Positions 53,336-62,340 of a stretch of DNA of 64,000 nt are shown here, piece by piece. The DNA comes from Solitalea longa. Its GTDB lineage: Bacteria; Bacteroidota; Bacteroidia; Sphingobacteriales; Sphingobacteriaceae. Location: positions 62,001-126,000 of the forward strand of contig NZ_PQVF01000006.1 of NCBI RefSeq assembly GCF_002920915.1, read 5' to 3'. The first letter of the stretch is position 1. Each line of letters begins with the position of its first letter. The notes under the pieces were generated by a model that had not been told where the DNA came from, did no database searches, and saw only the letters and a program-made list of their open reading frames with translations. The position numbers and the translations under genes are program-made.

Positions 53336-53773
53336 CTACCAAAACGAATCGGTAGTTAGCACTACCACCGTTCCTGGTTCTTCCACATTTTCATCATCTT
53401 CGGCGGAAACAAAAATTCTGACAGGTTTATAAGGGCTTGCTGTTTCAATTGCTGCCTTTCTGGCTTTCGAAAACATGGAACTAGAGCTGTTTATATGACC
53501 AACGCTTTTGATTCCTTTTTCTGCAGTTTCCATCCATACAATGTAGACTTTCTTAGGAGGCGTTAGTCTCTTAGGTTCTGCTAAATTGTCAATATTAATG
53601 TTGATGGCATAATTGCCATTCTTATCCTTTTTTACCTTTACGGTACCTTCAGCGCTGGGTACAACGCTTGAAGTGTTAAAAGATACTTTTTTCGTTTGCG
53701 CAGATGAACTAAAATAAGTCCCTGCCATTAATAAGAACAAGCAAATTGTCGAGCGTAAAAGTAGAGGTTTCAT
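53336..53773 (-). CDS. Secreted hypothetical protein
   Basis: A 145-residue exported protein: signal peptide (cut about SSSAQ), then a small beta-rich domain with YAININIDNLAEPKRL, KKVYIVWMET and VRIFVSAEDDENVEEPG. It resembles small immunoglobulin- or cupredoxin-like periplasmic domains but no family is recognised. It stands alone between the LacI gene and the glutaminase gene. Confidence 0.6.
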   Translation of the reverse strand: MKPLLLRSTICLFLLMAGTYFSSSAQTKKVSFNTSSVVPSAEGTVKVKKDKNGNYAININIDNLAEPKRLTPPKKVYIVWMETAEKGIKSVGHINSSSSMFSKARKAAIETASPYKPVRIFVSAEDDENVEEPGTVVVLTTDSFW

Positions 53774-54008
53774 ATTTTTAGTTTTGAAAAAATTACTTAG
53801 AATAAGTACTTCAATTGTAATTTAATAAAATATTTCAACATTTTCCTGGAAAGAAGGTAGTTTAACTCAATGAATTATTTTTGGTATATGTCTCATTATA
53901 AGTGGAGTATGTGATTGTTTTGACGGTTTGGATATTGATCATTGATAAAAAATCCCAAATTCCTCAGTCGATTGGAAGTTGGGGTTGTCATTTTATTCAG
54001 GTTTCCAA

Positions 54009-54920
54009 TCAGAAAATCGACAATTCGGTTTTGGTAGTCAATAATTCCAAGGACTTCATTCCTAATTCTGAGTTACCTTTCTTATTCAATCGAGGATTCC
54101 ATGTAGCCACAACAAATTTTTCGGGCAACAAAGCAACAATTCCGCCTCCTATTCCACTTTTTCCGGGCAACCCCACCTTGTATGTAAACTCACCCGACTC
54201 ATCATAGAATCCACAGGTTTGCATCAAGGCATTTGTACGTTTCACCTGAGATTTTGATAAGATTCTCTTACCCGTCTGGGTTCGCCCTCCGTTGGTCAAA
54301 AAATAAAAGGCTTGAGCCAACTCTTTGCAACTCATTTCTACTGAACACTGGTGAAAATAAAAATCCAAAACCGTGTCAACATCGTTTTTAATATTCCCAT
54401 ACGATTTCAAGAAATTAGCCATAGCCGCATTTCTAAATCCGGTTTCCTTTTCTGATTTTGCAACATTCAGATTAAAATCTATAGTCGGGATGCCTGTAAG
54501 CATTCTGATAAACGCTAAAAAATCCTGCTTTGGATCTTTCAAAACAGTTACCAACATATCGGCAATAACCAAGGCTCCGGCGTTAATAAAGGGGTTTCGG
54601 GGAATTCCCTGTTCGTATTCCAACTGTACTAACGAGTTAAATGCGTTGCCCGATGGTTCCACGCTTACCCTCTCCCAAATCTTTTCATCCAGAAAAGTCA
54701 AAGCCATAGTCAGCGTTAAGACTTTGGAAATACTCTGAATGGAAAACTTTTCCTGATAATCGCCTAAAGAAAAATTTTTACCTTCAAATGTTGTAAGATA
54801 AAGACCGAACTTATCAGGATCAACCTTTGCTAATTCCGGAATTGAAGTAGCTACACTTCCAACTTTAGGTAGCTTGCTTACCTCATTATATATATCATTC
54901 AATACTTTTTGATATTCCAT
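54009..54920 (-). CDS. glsA: Glutaminase
   Basis: A 303-residue serine-dependent glutaminase (beta-lactamase-like fold) converting glutamine to glutamate and ammonia. The Ser-x-x-Lys motif lies in FSIQSISKVLTLTMAL (Ser about residue 64), with INAGALVIADML and GLPGKSGIGGGIVALLPE following. It would feed the glutamate-degrading glm operon downstream, though 339 nt separate them and a shared transcript is unproven. Its base composition resembles the host part of the window rather than the glm operon. Confidence 0.93.
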   Translation of the reverse strand: MEYQKVLNDIYNEVSKLPKVGSVATSIPELAKVDPDKFGLYLTTFEGKNFSLGDYQEKFSIQSISKVLTLTMALTFLDEKIWERVSVEPSGNAFNSLVQLEYEQGIPRNPFINAGALVIADMLVTVLKDPKQDFLAFIRMLTGIPTIDFNLNVAKSEKETGFRNAAMANFLKSYGNIKNDVDTVLDFYFHQCSVEMSCKELAQAFYFLTNGGRTQTGKRILSKSQVKRTNALMQTCGFYDESGEFTYKVGLPGKSGIGGGIVALLPEKFVVATWNPRLNKKGNSELGMKSLELLTTKTELSIF

Positions 54921-55259
54921 CTTCTTTTATACGCATAGTTGTGTCCATTCTGATTTATCACTTTCAATAACTTTTAACCAAGCTTCCTTTCCTGTCCGGA
55001 TTGTCTATAGAAACTCCTAAAACTGATGATTTAAGGGCGAAGCTTGAGGAGGTGTTGAATCACAATAAATCGTGTTACAGTATGTAAATCATTAAGTGGA
55101 CCTGCTACTGTATAATTGGATGTGCCCCCGGAGAAGTTCGAATTCATTGGGTTTAATTGTACTCTGCGATTGTTTTTATTGTATTGGTATGCCAGATGGC
55201 CTTCAAGCTCGCAGCGATTCTAAACTGTTGTGTATGATTTTTGGTTAAAATGAATTCTG
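54921..55259. other. Gap between glutaminase and the glm operon
   Basis: 339 nt with no ORF, RNA or strong hairpin. The boundary where base composition rises lies about its right end (55260), which is the 3' end of the glm gene train. Confidence 0.4.
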
Positions 55260-55820
55260 TTAGAGCGATTGCTGATAAACCTTCCTTCCTTCATCATAAA
55301 TATTCCTACCCTGACTATCGATGGCAACAATTACCGGCAAATTTTCCATGACCAAACGGCGGACGGCTTCGGTACCGAGGTCTTCAAAGGCGACGATTTC
55401 AGCGCTTTGCACGCTTTGCCCCATCAGGGCAGCAGCTCCACCAATGGCGGCAAAATAAACACCATTAGTGCTCACAATGGCATCAATTACTTCCTGGTTG
55501 CGCAGGCCTTTGCCTATCATTACTTTCAATCCTTCTTTCATCAGGCGGGGGGCATACAAATCCATCCGTCCACTGGTTGTGGGACCAACAGAACCGATGG
55601 ATCTGCCTGGTTTTGCCGGACAGGGCCCAGCATAGTAGATCGCGGCACCAGTAAAGTCGAATGGCATCGGCTCACCTTGGTCAAGCAATTCGCACATTCG
55701 TTTGTGAGCAGCATCACGGGCGGTGTAAACGACACCCGAAATGTAAACCATATCCCCGGCTTTCAGTTTCTTGATGGTCTCCTCAGAGAGGGGAGTGGTA
55801 AGTTGTATGTTCTCTTCCAT
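55260..55820 (-). CDS. Class I fumarase/mesaconase beta subunit (Fe-S hydro-lyase)
   Basis: A 186-residue beta subunit of a two-part 4Fe-4S hydro-lyase (fumarase/L-tartrate dehydratase type). It has GDMVYISGVVYTARDAAHKR, GPCPAKPGRSIGSVGPTTSGRMD and AIGGAAALM typical of the family. In this operon the pair most likely hydrates mesaconate to (S)-citramalate, the third step of the methylaspartate pathway, though fumarate is also possible. It lies 51 nt after the alpha subunit and is the last gene. Confidence 0.85.
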   Translation of the reverse strand: MEENIQLTTPLSEETIKKLKAGDMVYISGVVYTARDAAHKRMCELLDQGEPMPFDFTGAAIYYAGPCPAKPGRSIGSVGPTTSGRMDLYAPRLMKEGLKVMIGKGLRNQEVIDAIVSTNGVYFAAIGGAAALMGQSVQSAEIVAFEDLGTEAVRRLVMENLPVIVAIDSQGRNIYDEGRKVYQQSL

Positions 55821-55871
55821 TATAAATTTTCAATCGAGATTGTTTAAATTTTCTTTTCCATTGTAGAGGGT

Positions 55872-56714
55872 TTACAAATGTCCCTCGGAATGGCGGGTAA
55901 CATGGCAACCAATATTCACCGAAACCGGAAGCCCGGCAATGTGAGTGGGATAGGTCACGATGTGAACAGCCAAGGCAGTGGTGCTTCCTCCAAAACCGGC
56001 AGGGCCAATACCTAAATCGTTAATGGATTGGAGCAATTCTTCTTCAATTTTTGCCAAGTCGGGATTTGGGTTTGCCTGGTCAACAGGTAACAGCAGGGCT
56101 TTCTTGCTGAGCAGTGCGCTTTTCTCCATCGTGCCACCAATGCCTACGCCAACAATGATGGGCGGGCAAGGATTTGCTCCGGCTTCGGATACAGTTTGTA
56201 TAACAAAATCTTTCACGCCTTGTAATCCTTGACTGGGTTTAAGCATTTTCAACTGACTCATGTTCTCGCTTCCAAACCCTTTGGGAGCAACGGTGATATG
56301 AAATTCATCACCCGGAACAATGTCGTAATGAATCACAGCCGGCGTGTTATCTTTGGTATTCACACGGTCAAGTGGATCTTTGACTACTGATTTACGTAAG
56401 AAACCTTTTTCATATCCTCTTCGTACGCCTTCGTTAATGGCATCTTCCAGCGAGCCACCTGTAACGTGAGCATCCTGTCCGACAGTGACAAACACTACTG
56501 TCATGCCTGTATCCTGACAAATGGGATCGAAGTTCTCGCGGGCCATCCGGGCATTCTCCACCAGAGTGCCCAAAACCTTTTGACCTAACGGCGACTTTTC
56601 AGTTGTACAACATTTACCTAAACAAGAATAAATATCATCTGATAAGCGGCAGTTGGCATCTATGCAGAGTTTTTCAACCAGTTCCGTAATCTGTTCCGTT
56701 CGTATTTCTCTCAT
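55872..56714 (-). CDS. Class I fumarase/mesaconase alpha subunit
   Basis: A 280-residue 4Fe-4S subunit. Cluster ligands are likely the Cys of PICQDTGMTVVFV, NPCPPIIVGVGIGG and VNIGCHVTRH. The protein covers the N-terminal half of one-piece class I fumarases. With the beta subunit it would form the active mesaconase or fumarase. It lies 18 nt downstream of the P-loop gene. Oxygen-sensitive clusters fit an anaerobic or microaerobic use. Confidence 0.87.
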   Translation of the reverse strand: MREIRTEQITELVEKLCIDANCRLSDDIYSCLGKCCTTEKSPLGQKVLGTLVENARMARENFDPICQDTGMTVVFVTVGQDAHVTGGSLEDAINEGVRRGYEKGFLRKSVVKDPLDRVNTKDNTPAVIHYDIVPGDEFHITVAPKGFGSENMSQLKMLKPSQGLQGVKDFVIQTVSEAGANPCPPIIVGVGIGGTMEKSALLSKKALLLPVDQANPNPDLAKIEEELLQSINDLGIGPAGFGGSTTALAVHIVTYPTHIAGLPVSVNIGCHVTRHSEGHL

Positions 56715-56732
56715 GATCTTATTTTAATAATT

Positions 56733-57683
56733 TTAATTCTGGTTATCACATCGTTTCAAAAAGTGTAATGTATTCAACTTGCTAATTTCCACATCTGTGT
56801 CATCGCTCAACCTACCTATAAGACAGTATTCCTTCGTTTTTGTGTCCTTGATCATATGTTTTACAAATGAGAAATGTTTCACTTCAGACGTATTGCGGAT
56901 ATGGAAACGAGGGCCGTTGCATTGTTTGATGATATCGCCAATCTTGATATGTTCTTCATCGTAGTAGCTTACATCAAGGTGCATGTCAATCATCTCATGG
57001 ACTTTCTCTGAGAGTTTATCGAAATCGATTCTAGGTTCCTTTGGGAATTTCAAAACAAACCCATTTCGCATATCGGAACTGTAAAACATTTCTTCACTGA
57101 TTCCGAAATCCCGGTTCAGTATATAGATGGTGATGTCTTCGACGGTATGTGCCATCTTGCGGTACACCAATGATTCATGTACAATTTCGTAGATACACTG
57201 TGGCTCGGGACCGAACAGACTTGGACGTGTAACTATAATTTCCTCTCCAATACCGACAATAATATCGGCATTTACCCCCAAAGCAGGGTAGAGCAGATTG
57301 AAATGTTCAATAACCACCCTTCGGTTGTGTTCCAAAGCGTTACGCACGAAATCGACGATCTCGTGCATTTGTGTGAAAGCCATCTGAAAACGCATATCGA
57401 TGTGATAGGTCGTTGCTTCCTGCACATTGTCAAAGAGCTCCCGTACTTGCATGATCTTACGCGGATTGATGGCATCATCATCATTGGAAAGTTCTAATCC
57501 AGGGAACATTCCTTTAATAAGAGACGATTTTCCGGACCCCGCATCACCTACAATCCCGATCAGTCGATCAGGGAAGGTAAGGTGGCGATGGGCGATTTGT
57601 TCCCCGAGGAAGAGCAAACGCTCCTTGCCTCGGGGGGCAAAATATTGGGAGAATACTGAATATTCCTGAATTAGGTTACGCAT
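56733..57683 (-). CDS. P-loop ATPase/kinase-like protein of the glm operon
   Basis: A 316-residue protein. A P-loop GIVGDAGSGKSSLIKGM (about 43-59) and ATPase segments are present; the C-terminal half includes HIRNTSEVKHFSFVKHMIKD. Similar proteins, as far as I recall, are labelled as carrying an alanyl-tRNA-synthetase-like second additional domain and recur in glutamate mutase operons. The biochemical role is unknown. It may be a nucleotide-dependent chaperone or kinase acting with the DUF4387 and AtuA-like proteins that precede it. Confidence 0.65.
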   Translation of the reverse strand: MRNLIQEYSVFSQYFAPRGKERLLFLGEQIAHRHLTFPDRLIGIVGDAGSGKSSLIKGMFPGLELSNDDDAINPRKIMQVRELFDNVQEATTYHIDMRFQMAFTQMHEIVDFVRNALEHNRRVVIEHFNLLYPALGVNADIIVGIGEEIIVTRPSLFGPEPQCIYEIVHESLVYRKMAHTVEDITIYILNRDFGISEEMFYSSDMRNGFVLKFPKEPRIDFDKLSEKVHEMIDMHLDVSYYDEEHIKIGDIIKQCNGPRFHIRNTSEVKHFSFVKHMIKDTKTKEYCLIGRLSDDTDVEISKLNTLHFLKRCDNQN

Positions 57684-57697
57684 ATCAGATTACCAAA

Positions 57698-58015
57698 TTA
57701 CATGTTGAAAGTGTACCCCATCAATGGAGAATGCTGTTGTGCGCCATACACATCCGTTTCGCCCAAAGCTCCCGATGGAATGGGGCGAATGATGGTGATT
57801 TTCACCGCTTTTGCAGGGTCAAAATAAACCAGAGCCATGATGTCTGACATTGGTATATTGAACAACTCCGCAAAGGCTTTCTCATTGATAGCCCTGGCAG
57901 CCTTCACCTTATTATACATATCGAAATCCTTGAAGATAACGTCGAACGTTAACTCGTACGGACCGGAATTCTTGCTTCGGATTACCGAGCAGATATCTCT
58001 TAAATTATATTCCAT
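57698..58015 (-). CDS. DUF4387 protein
   Basis: A 105-residue cytoplasmic protein of the DUF4387 family, starting MEYNLRDICSVIRSKNSGPY, with FDVIFKDFDMYNKV and ITIIRPIPSGALGETDVYG. The ATG at 58015 is preferred; the frame extends 72 nt further into the AtuA-like gene end without support. DUF4387 genes commonly follow AtuA/DUF1446 genes, as here (13-nt gap), which suggests the two proteins act together. Function unknown. Confidence 0.82.
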   Translation of the reverse strand: MEYNLRDICSVIRSKNSGPYELTFDVIFKDFDMYNKVKAARAINEKAFAELFNIPMSDIMALVYFDPAKAVKITIIRPIPSGALGETDVYGAQQHSPLMGYTFNM

Positions 58016-58028
58016 GATAGTATCTTTT

Positions 58029-59399
58029 TTAGTTTCCGGTTTTAAAATCAATGTATTCGATTGGGAAGAATTCTGATGGATCATCAACTTTCATGAGATG
58101 ATACACGTTGAACTCATACACATCACCCACTTTACAATCTGAAGGAGAGAAGGGGAATGCCAGATTTCCGGCAGTAGAGATCCGTCCTTCGTAACCAAAG
58201 TGCAGCATTGTTGAGCGGGCAAAACCACATATGGTATCGGCCTGCTCTTGGGTAGCTGCCACGGCTTCAATCACGATGCAAAGTTCGTGTGCCACACGGT
58301 CTTCACTTCCAGGGAAGAGCCCCATTACACCATTCTTTCCGTAGATTTTGAAATCAAGGAAGAAATCTTTGATACCATAGCTTTCAAAGTTGTTTTTAAC
58401 GCGATTTTTTACATTTTCTACAATGCTGTCAATTTTCTCGATCATCACAGGGTCTTTGACAGCAGCAATAGAGATGGTGCGACATCCTACTTTCTTCACG
58501 CCTTCAAGTTTCACGAAGTACTCCGGGGTTGGCTCAAATACGGTGCCTGTAACCTTCACCTTGTTATCCGTAATTTGTTCGAACTGCGATTGGTGCAGGT
58601 TTAGAGCGCCACCAGGACCCGGAAGGAAGTACGGGTTCGTTTTCTCATACAATGTATGTGCAGCTACCGAAAGAGTAGTACACTTACGTAAAGGTGAAAG
58701 AGGTTCAAGAATAAAACCATCTTTTTGCAAGTAACCGAACATACAGTCGCTACCGCTACCTGGAAGGGCGGCAATGGCGGCACATTCAAGGATTTTACCC
58801 ATGTGAAGGGCAAGTCCTCTGTCAAAACCTTCACGAATGGCAAGGGCGGCAAACACCGACGGGTCGTAAGAACGTCCGGCAATGATCACGTTCGCTCCTT
58901 CGTTTAATGCTTTGATGAACGGTTCTTCACCCATTTGTGCAACAATGCGAACAGTCTCATCAACATCGGCTACAGTAATTTCTTTGGCCGGATGAAGGGG
59001 AATAACCTCTCCTTTAGTCAGTTTGCTTTTTATCAATTCCTTGTCGAGTTCCGATTGGATTACGGCAAGTTTGTAAGTAAGTTTCTTCTCGCGAGTGATT
59101 TCTTTTACGATATCAACAACGAACTGCACGTGAGGGTGACCGCCGCAACCTCCTGCCGAACCGATAACTACCGGAATGCCGGCTTCGATAGCTGCAGGGA
59201 TCATGATTTCCAGGTCACGCTTCACTGAATTGAAATCGGTGAACGACTTTCCGGCTCCTAAATAATAAGGCCCCGGGTCGGTTGAACCAGCATCCACAGC
59301 AATTACGTGCGGATTGCGTTTCATGCCTTCTACAAACGATTCCATCGGGAAACCGTATCCGAGAATGGCAGTTGGCGATAATATCCTAAGTTCTTCCAT
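58029..59399 (-). CDS. AtuA-like (DUF1446) acyclic terpene utilisation family protein
   Basis: A 456-residue protein of the AtuA/DUF1446 family. Signatures are VDAGSTDPGPYYLGAG, IGSAGGCGGHPHVQFVVDIV, IIAGRSYDPSVFAALAIREGF and GPGGALNLHQ. AtuA is named from citronellol/leucine-type degradation, but members also recur in glutamate mutase operons with unknown roles, perhaps handling branched C5 acids or their CoA esters. It lies between methylaspartate ammonia-lyase (11-nt gap) and DUF4387. Confidence 0.85.
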   Translation of the reverse strand: MEELRILSPTAILGYGFPMESFVEGMKRNPHVIAVDAGSTDPGPYYLGAGKSFTDFNSVKRDLEIMIPAAIEAGIPVVIGSAGGCGGHPHVQFVVDIVKEITREKKLTYKLAVIQSELDKELIKSKLTKGEVIPLHPAKEITVADVDETVRIVAQMGEEPFIKALNEGANVIIAGRSYDPSVFAALAIREGFDRGLALHMGKILECAAIAALPGSGSDCMFGYLQKDGFILEPLSPLRKCTTLSVAAHTLYEKTNPYFLPGPGGALNLHQSQFEQITDNKVKVTGTVFEPTPEYFVKLEGVKKVGCRTISIAAVKDPVMIEKIDSIVENVKNRVKNNFESYGIKDFFLDFKIYGKNGVMGLFPGSEDRVAHELCIVIEAVAATQEQADTICGFARSTMLHFGYEGRISTAGNLAFPFSPSDCKVGDVYEFNVYHLMKVDDPSEFFPIEYIDFKTGN

Positions 59400-59410
59400 G
59401 TCTTTCTTTA

Positions 59411-60655
59411 CTAGATTCTGTTTTTAAGCGCGAGGATGCGTTGCATTTCGTTGAAGACAATCATATAGCCTTCGTCTACACCCATACCTGGTTTGGCTAG
59501 GTATTGAAGTGGGGAAGTAGCCATGGCAATGTGCGCGCAAACTTCGGCCGAACGATTGGTTTCGTTACAAGTACCACCAAGGTAGGCACCCATTCCGTTT
59601 TCTTTACAATGGATAACCGCTTCAATTGAATTGTTGATACCACCAAGGTCTGGAGTTTTTATCTGCGCCATGTGTCCCGCCTTATGGGTAGAGAAATCGC
59701 GAATATCTTCGAAAGTGTTACACCATTCATCAGCAACAATTTCGGATTTCGAACCGTTTCTTTCCATGATTTCGCGGATAATACGCAAGGCATCGATTTG
59801 TGCATTCTTTTCACCCATGTCAACCGGACCTTCAACACGTAAGTGGAATGGTTTGGCAACTTCTTCCAATTCACCGATGTAGGTTGCGATTTTCTCGAAG
59901 TCGTTGTTAAAAACGAGACCAAGAGTACCATATACGTCGATATGGATGATAGGGTTGTAAGACTCGTAAGGCTTGAACTCAAGGATACGGTTACGCAACC
60001 ATTCAAGATAGGCGGCGATTTTCTCTCCTTTCAAACCTACTTTTTCTTCAACGTGGTTGAATAAAGCGTGAGGCAATACGTTAGCTCCTTTCATAATCAT
60101 CTTGTCGGCATTTAGGTAACGGTCGTCACCTGATTGCGAGAAAATAGGAATCATGTCATCAGAGATGGTAGTGCCGTATTCATCGGCTATTACCTGTGCC
60201 ATAAGTTTGCTTTTGCTTTTGGCAACGGCATCAAGACAGGCTTGAGTTACACCGTAACGTATAGCGGTATGGTAGATTTTTCCGGTTGAAGGACTAATGG
60301 CTTTGTCAACTAAATCAGCCATAGCACGGAAAGTAGTGATGTCTTTACCTATGTATAAAGGCGCGATTTCTTGTTCAATCACCGGAATAAAGTCTTTGGC
60401 AAGGAACAAAGGATCGCGACCGCCTGCTCCCGAATATTGTACGGCTGCACAGTCGCCATGGGCGATGGCTCCGTTTTCAAGCACAAACATTACAGAGATA
60501 GATTCTCCCGACTGGCGTATAGCGGAAAAACCTTCAGTTACAGGTTTTCCTTTGTAGAATGCGCCGTCATTTTTTGCACCTTCTTTAATTGCTTTTTGGT
60601 CGTCAAAGAAAAAACCTGTTTTTCCTTGCACGCATATAACATCAATAATCTTCAT
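59411..60655 (-). CDS. Methylaspartate ammonia-lyase
   Basis: A 414-residue enolase-superfamily enzyme that removes ammonia from threo-3-methylaspartate to give mesaconate. It shows the family HIDVYGTLGLVFNND (metal-ligand Asp), VEGPVDMGEKNAQI, IVADEWCN and the catalytic Lys in QIKTPDLGGINNS. Length is standard. It lies next to glutamate mutase, which makes its substrate, and precedes the unknown trio. Confidence 0.94.
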   Translation of the reverse strand: MKIIDVICVQGKTGFFFDDQKAIKEGAKNDGAFYKGKPVTEGFSAIRQSGESISVMFVLENGAIAHGDCAAVQYSGAGGRDPLFLAKDFIPVIEQEIAPLYIGKDITTFRAMADLVDKAISPSTGKIYHTAIRYGVTQACLDAVAKSKSKLMAQVIADEYGTTISDDMIPIFSQSGDDRYLNADKMIMKGANVLPHALFNHVEEKVGLKGEKIAAYLEWLRNRILEFKPYESYNPIIHIDVYGTLGLVFNNDFEKIATYIGELEEVAKPFHLRVEGPVDMGEKNAQIDALRIIREIMERNGSKSEIVADEWCNTFEDIRDFSTHKAGHMAQIKTPDLGGINNSIEAVIHCKENGMGAYLGGTCNETNRSAEVCAHIAMATSPLQYLAKPGMGVDEGYMIVFNEMQRILALKNRI

Positions 60656-60778
60656 TCTTTATTTTGAATTTAGGGCAAAGGCATGATTATAAAACAACCA
60701 TAGATTTGCCGATTATTTATTTCTAAATGAAGGCTCCGATGAGCCCAAAATGGGTGTTTATTTTCTGAAGTAGTTTAA

Positions 60779-62239
60779 TTATTTAACTCCGTTTGGGCGT
60801 CCTACCAGAAATCCTTTTCCGATAGCATAAACGTCATCAACTACCATCTGAAAGCTAACAGCACGGTTTTCGTAGGCTGCCCTTTCATCCAATTTTTGTT
60901 TGTGGAACAAAACCAGTTCGTTGCTCAATGGTATATTACCGCAAGAAAGTATACGAATTGCTCCGTTATTATCACGGGCAGGCATCATTTTACCGGCGTT
61001 GTATTTGCTTGGAGCAAATGGGATGTCAAGAACGCCAGCTTCGAAAGCTAGTACTGTACCTTTCGCCCAGTCACCTTTACCAAGTTCTTCCACTTTATTC
61101 AATATACAAGTCATTTCGGCCATGATGATTTCCGCTTCTGCAATCACGGCAGGCATGTCACAGAAACTTTGCTGTTGCAACATAGAGGCTAACTGCTTAG
61201 AGGCTTTCAAACCTGCTGCATTGGCTTCTTTGGTAGGAATGCCTACGGCTTCGTGTGGGGTTTTCACAATTACCTTAGTCGCTTTTGCCAGTACGGCAGC
61301 AGCAGCTCCCCAGGAGATCACTCCGAAGGATTTCGATTCGTCTTGTGGGAAACCTCCCATCCACTGGTGGAAAACAGTACTGATACGCACGTCAGTGAAA
61401 CTGAATTGATCAAGGTATTTACGTGTCATGGATTCCAATGAACGAATAGCGGCCACGTCCTGAATCAAATTACCGCACTGTCCGTAACCCACAGTTACAT
61501 CCTTCACCCCTTGTGTAGCAGCAAGAACGGCTTCGATTACAGCTACAGCGTTAGAGATACATGGTGGCACAAGCGTTCCGGTCAAAGGGCCGAACGGTTC
61601 GCGATTGATGGATACACCAGCTTCCTCATACAATCCGATCAAGCGGTCGGTATACTGCCAGTGAGCGATGGTATGTTCAATAGAAAAGTTCTTAGAATAA
61701 GGAATATTATAAGAAATACCCCCGCCTTCATATGACGTGAATCCACCGGCAATGGAAATTTCGGTAAGCAAACGGGCATCTGGAGTTCCGTGACGTACCT
61801 GTACGGGACTCTTCAAAGCTGAAGTCACCTCGCGACAGATATGTACACCGTAGTTCAGTGCAGGAAATCCGTTCAGCATCGAACGTCCCGTTTCAAAACT
61901 CTTATCGATACCGACTTGAGCTTCTTTATAACGGTTCAGGCGAGTGTAACTGTCGATAGTTGTAGGAAGCAAGTCTGCTTCTCCTTCGTCTTCCAGATAC
62001 TTAAGTAATTCGATATGTTCTTTGTATAACGCTACTCCGGCCCTAGGTTGAATTAGGGTAGTACCATCCTTAACGGCTTGTTCCAACTTAACTCCAAAGC
62101 GTTTCTTTGCAGGGATGGATTTCTGGTAAGCAACCGCTTCGTCAAAATCGACATCTTTTCCAGTAGGCCATTGTTGGAGAACCTCTTTACGTTCGGCGAA
62201 GAAATCGTCGTTGGATAGTTTTTGATTTTTAATTTCCAT
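60779..62239 (-). CDS. glmE: Glutamate (methylaspartate) mutase epsilon subunit
   Basis: A 486-residue catalytic TIM-barrel subunit of the coenzyme B12-dependent glutamate mutase, which rearranges L-glutamate to threo-3-methylaspartate. Visible are [37 protein letters not shown]-like [22 protein letters not shown] and [10 protein letters not shown], all typical of the family. Its partner GlmS brings B12. Distance to glmL is 101 nt and to the ammonia-lyase 123 nt, all on the same strand. Confidence 0.95.
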   Translation of the reverse strand: MEIKNQKLSNDDFFAERKEVLQQWPTGKDVDFDEAVAYQKSIPAKKRFGVKLEQAVKDGTTLIQPRAGVALYKEHIELLKYLEDEGEADLLPTTIDSYTRLNRYKEAQVGIDKSFETGRSMLNGFPALNYGVHICREVTSALKSPVQVRHGTPDARLLTEISIAGGFTSYEGGGISYNIPYSKNFSIEHTIAHWQYTDRLIGLYEEAGVSINREPFGPLTGTLVPPCISNAVAVIEAVLAATQGVKDVTVGYGQCGNLIQDVAAIRSLESMTRKYLDQFSFTDVRISTVFHQWMGGFPQDESKSFGVISWGAAAAVLAKATKVIVKTPHEAVGIPTKEANAAGLKASKQLASMLQQQSFCDMPAVIAEAEIIMAEMTCILNKVEELGKGDWAKGTVLAFEAGVLDIPFAPSKYNAGKMMPARDNNGAIRILSCGNIPLSNELVLFHKQKLDERAAYENRAVSFQMVVDDVYAIGKGFLVGRPNGVK

Positions 62240-62340
62240 TGTAATACTGTTTGGGTTTAATCACTGAAGAAACACATGGAATTTATTCAATCTAGGTGTA
62301 CTGTGTATTCTTCAGTTTTTTACTATTCTATATCACTTAT

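Noticed and set aside
53902-54207. 101-codon plus-strand ORF over the glutaminase end
   Set aside because: It is antisense to the conserved C-terminus of glutaminase.
55269-55847. 192-codon plus-strand ORF over the mesaconase beta gene
   Set aside because: The minus-strand frame is a full conserved Fe-S hydro-lyase subunit; this is its shadow.
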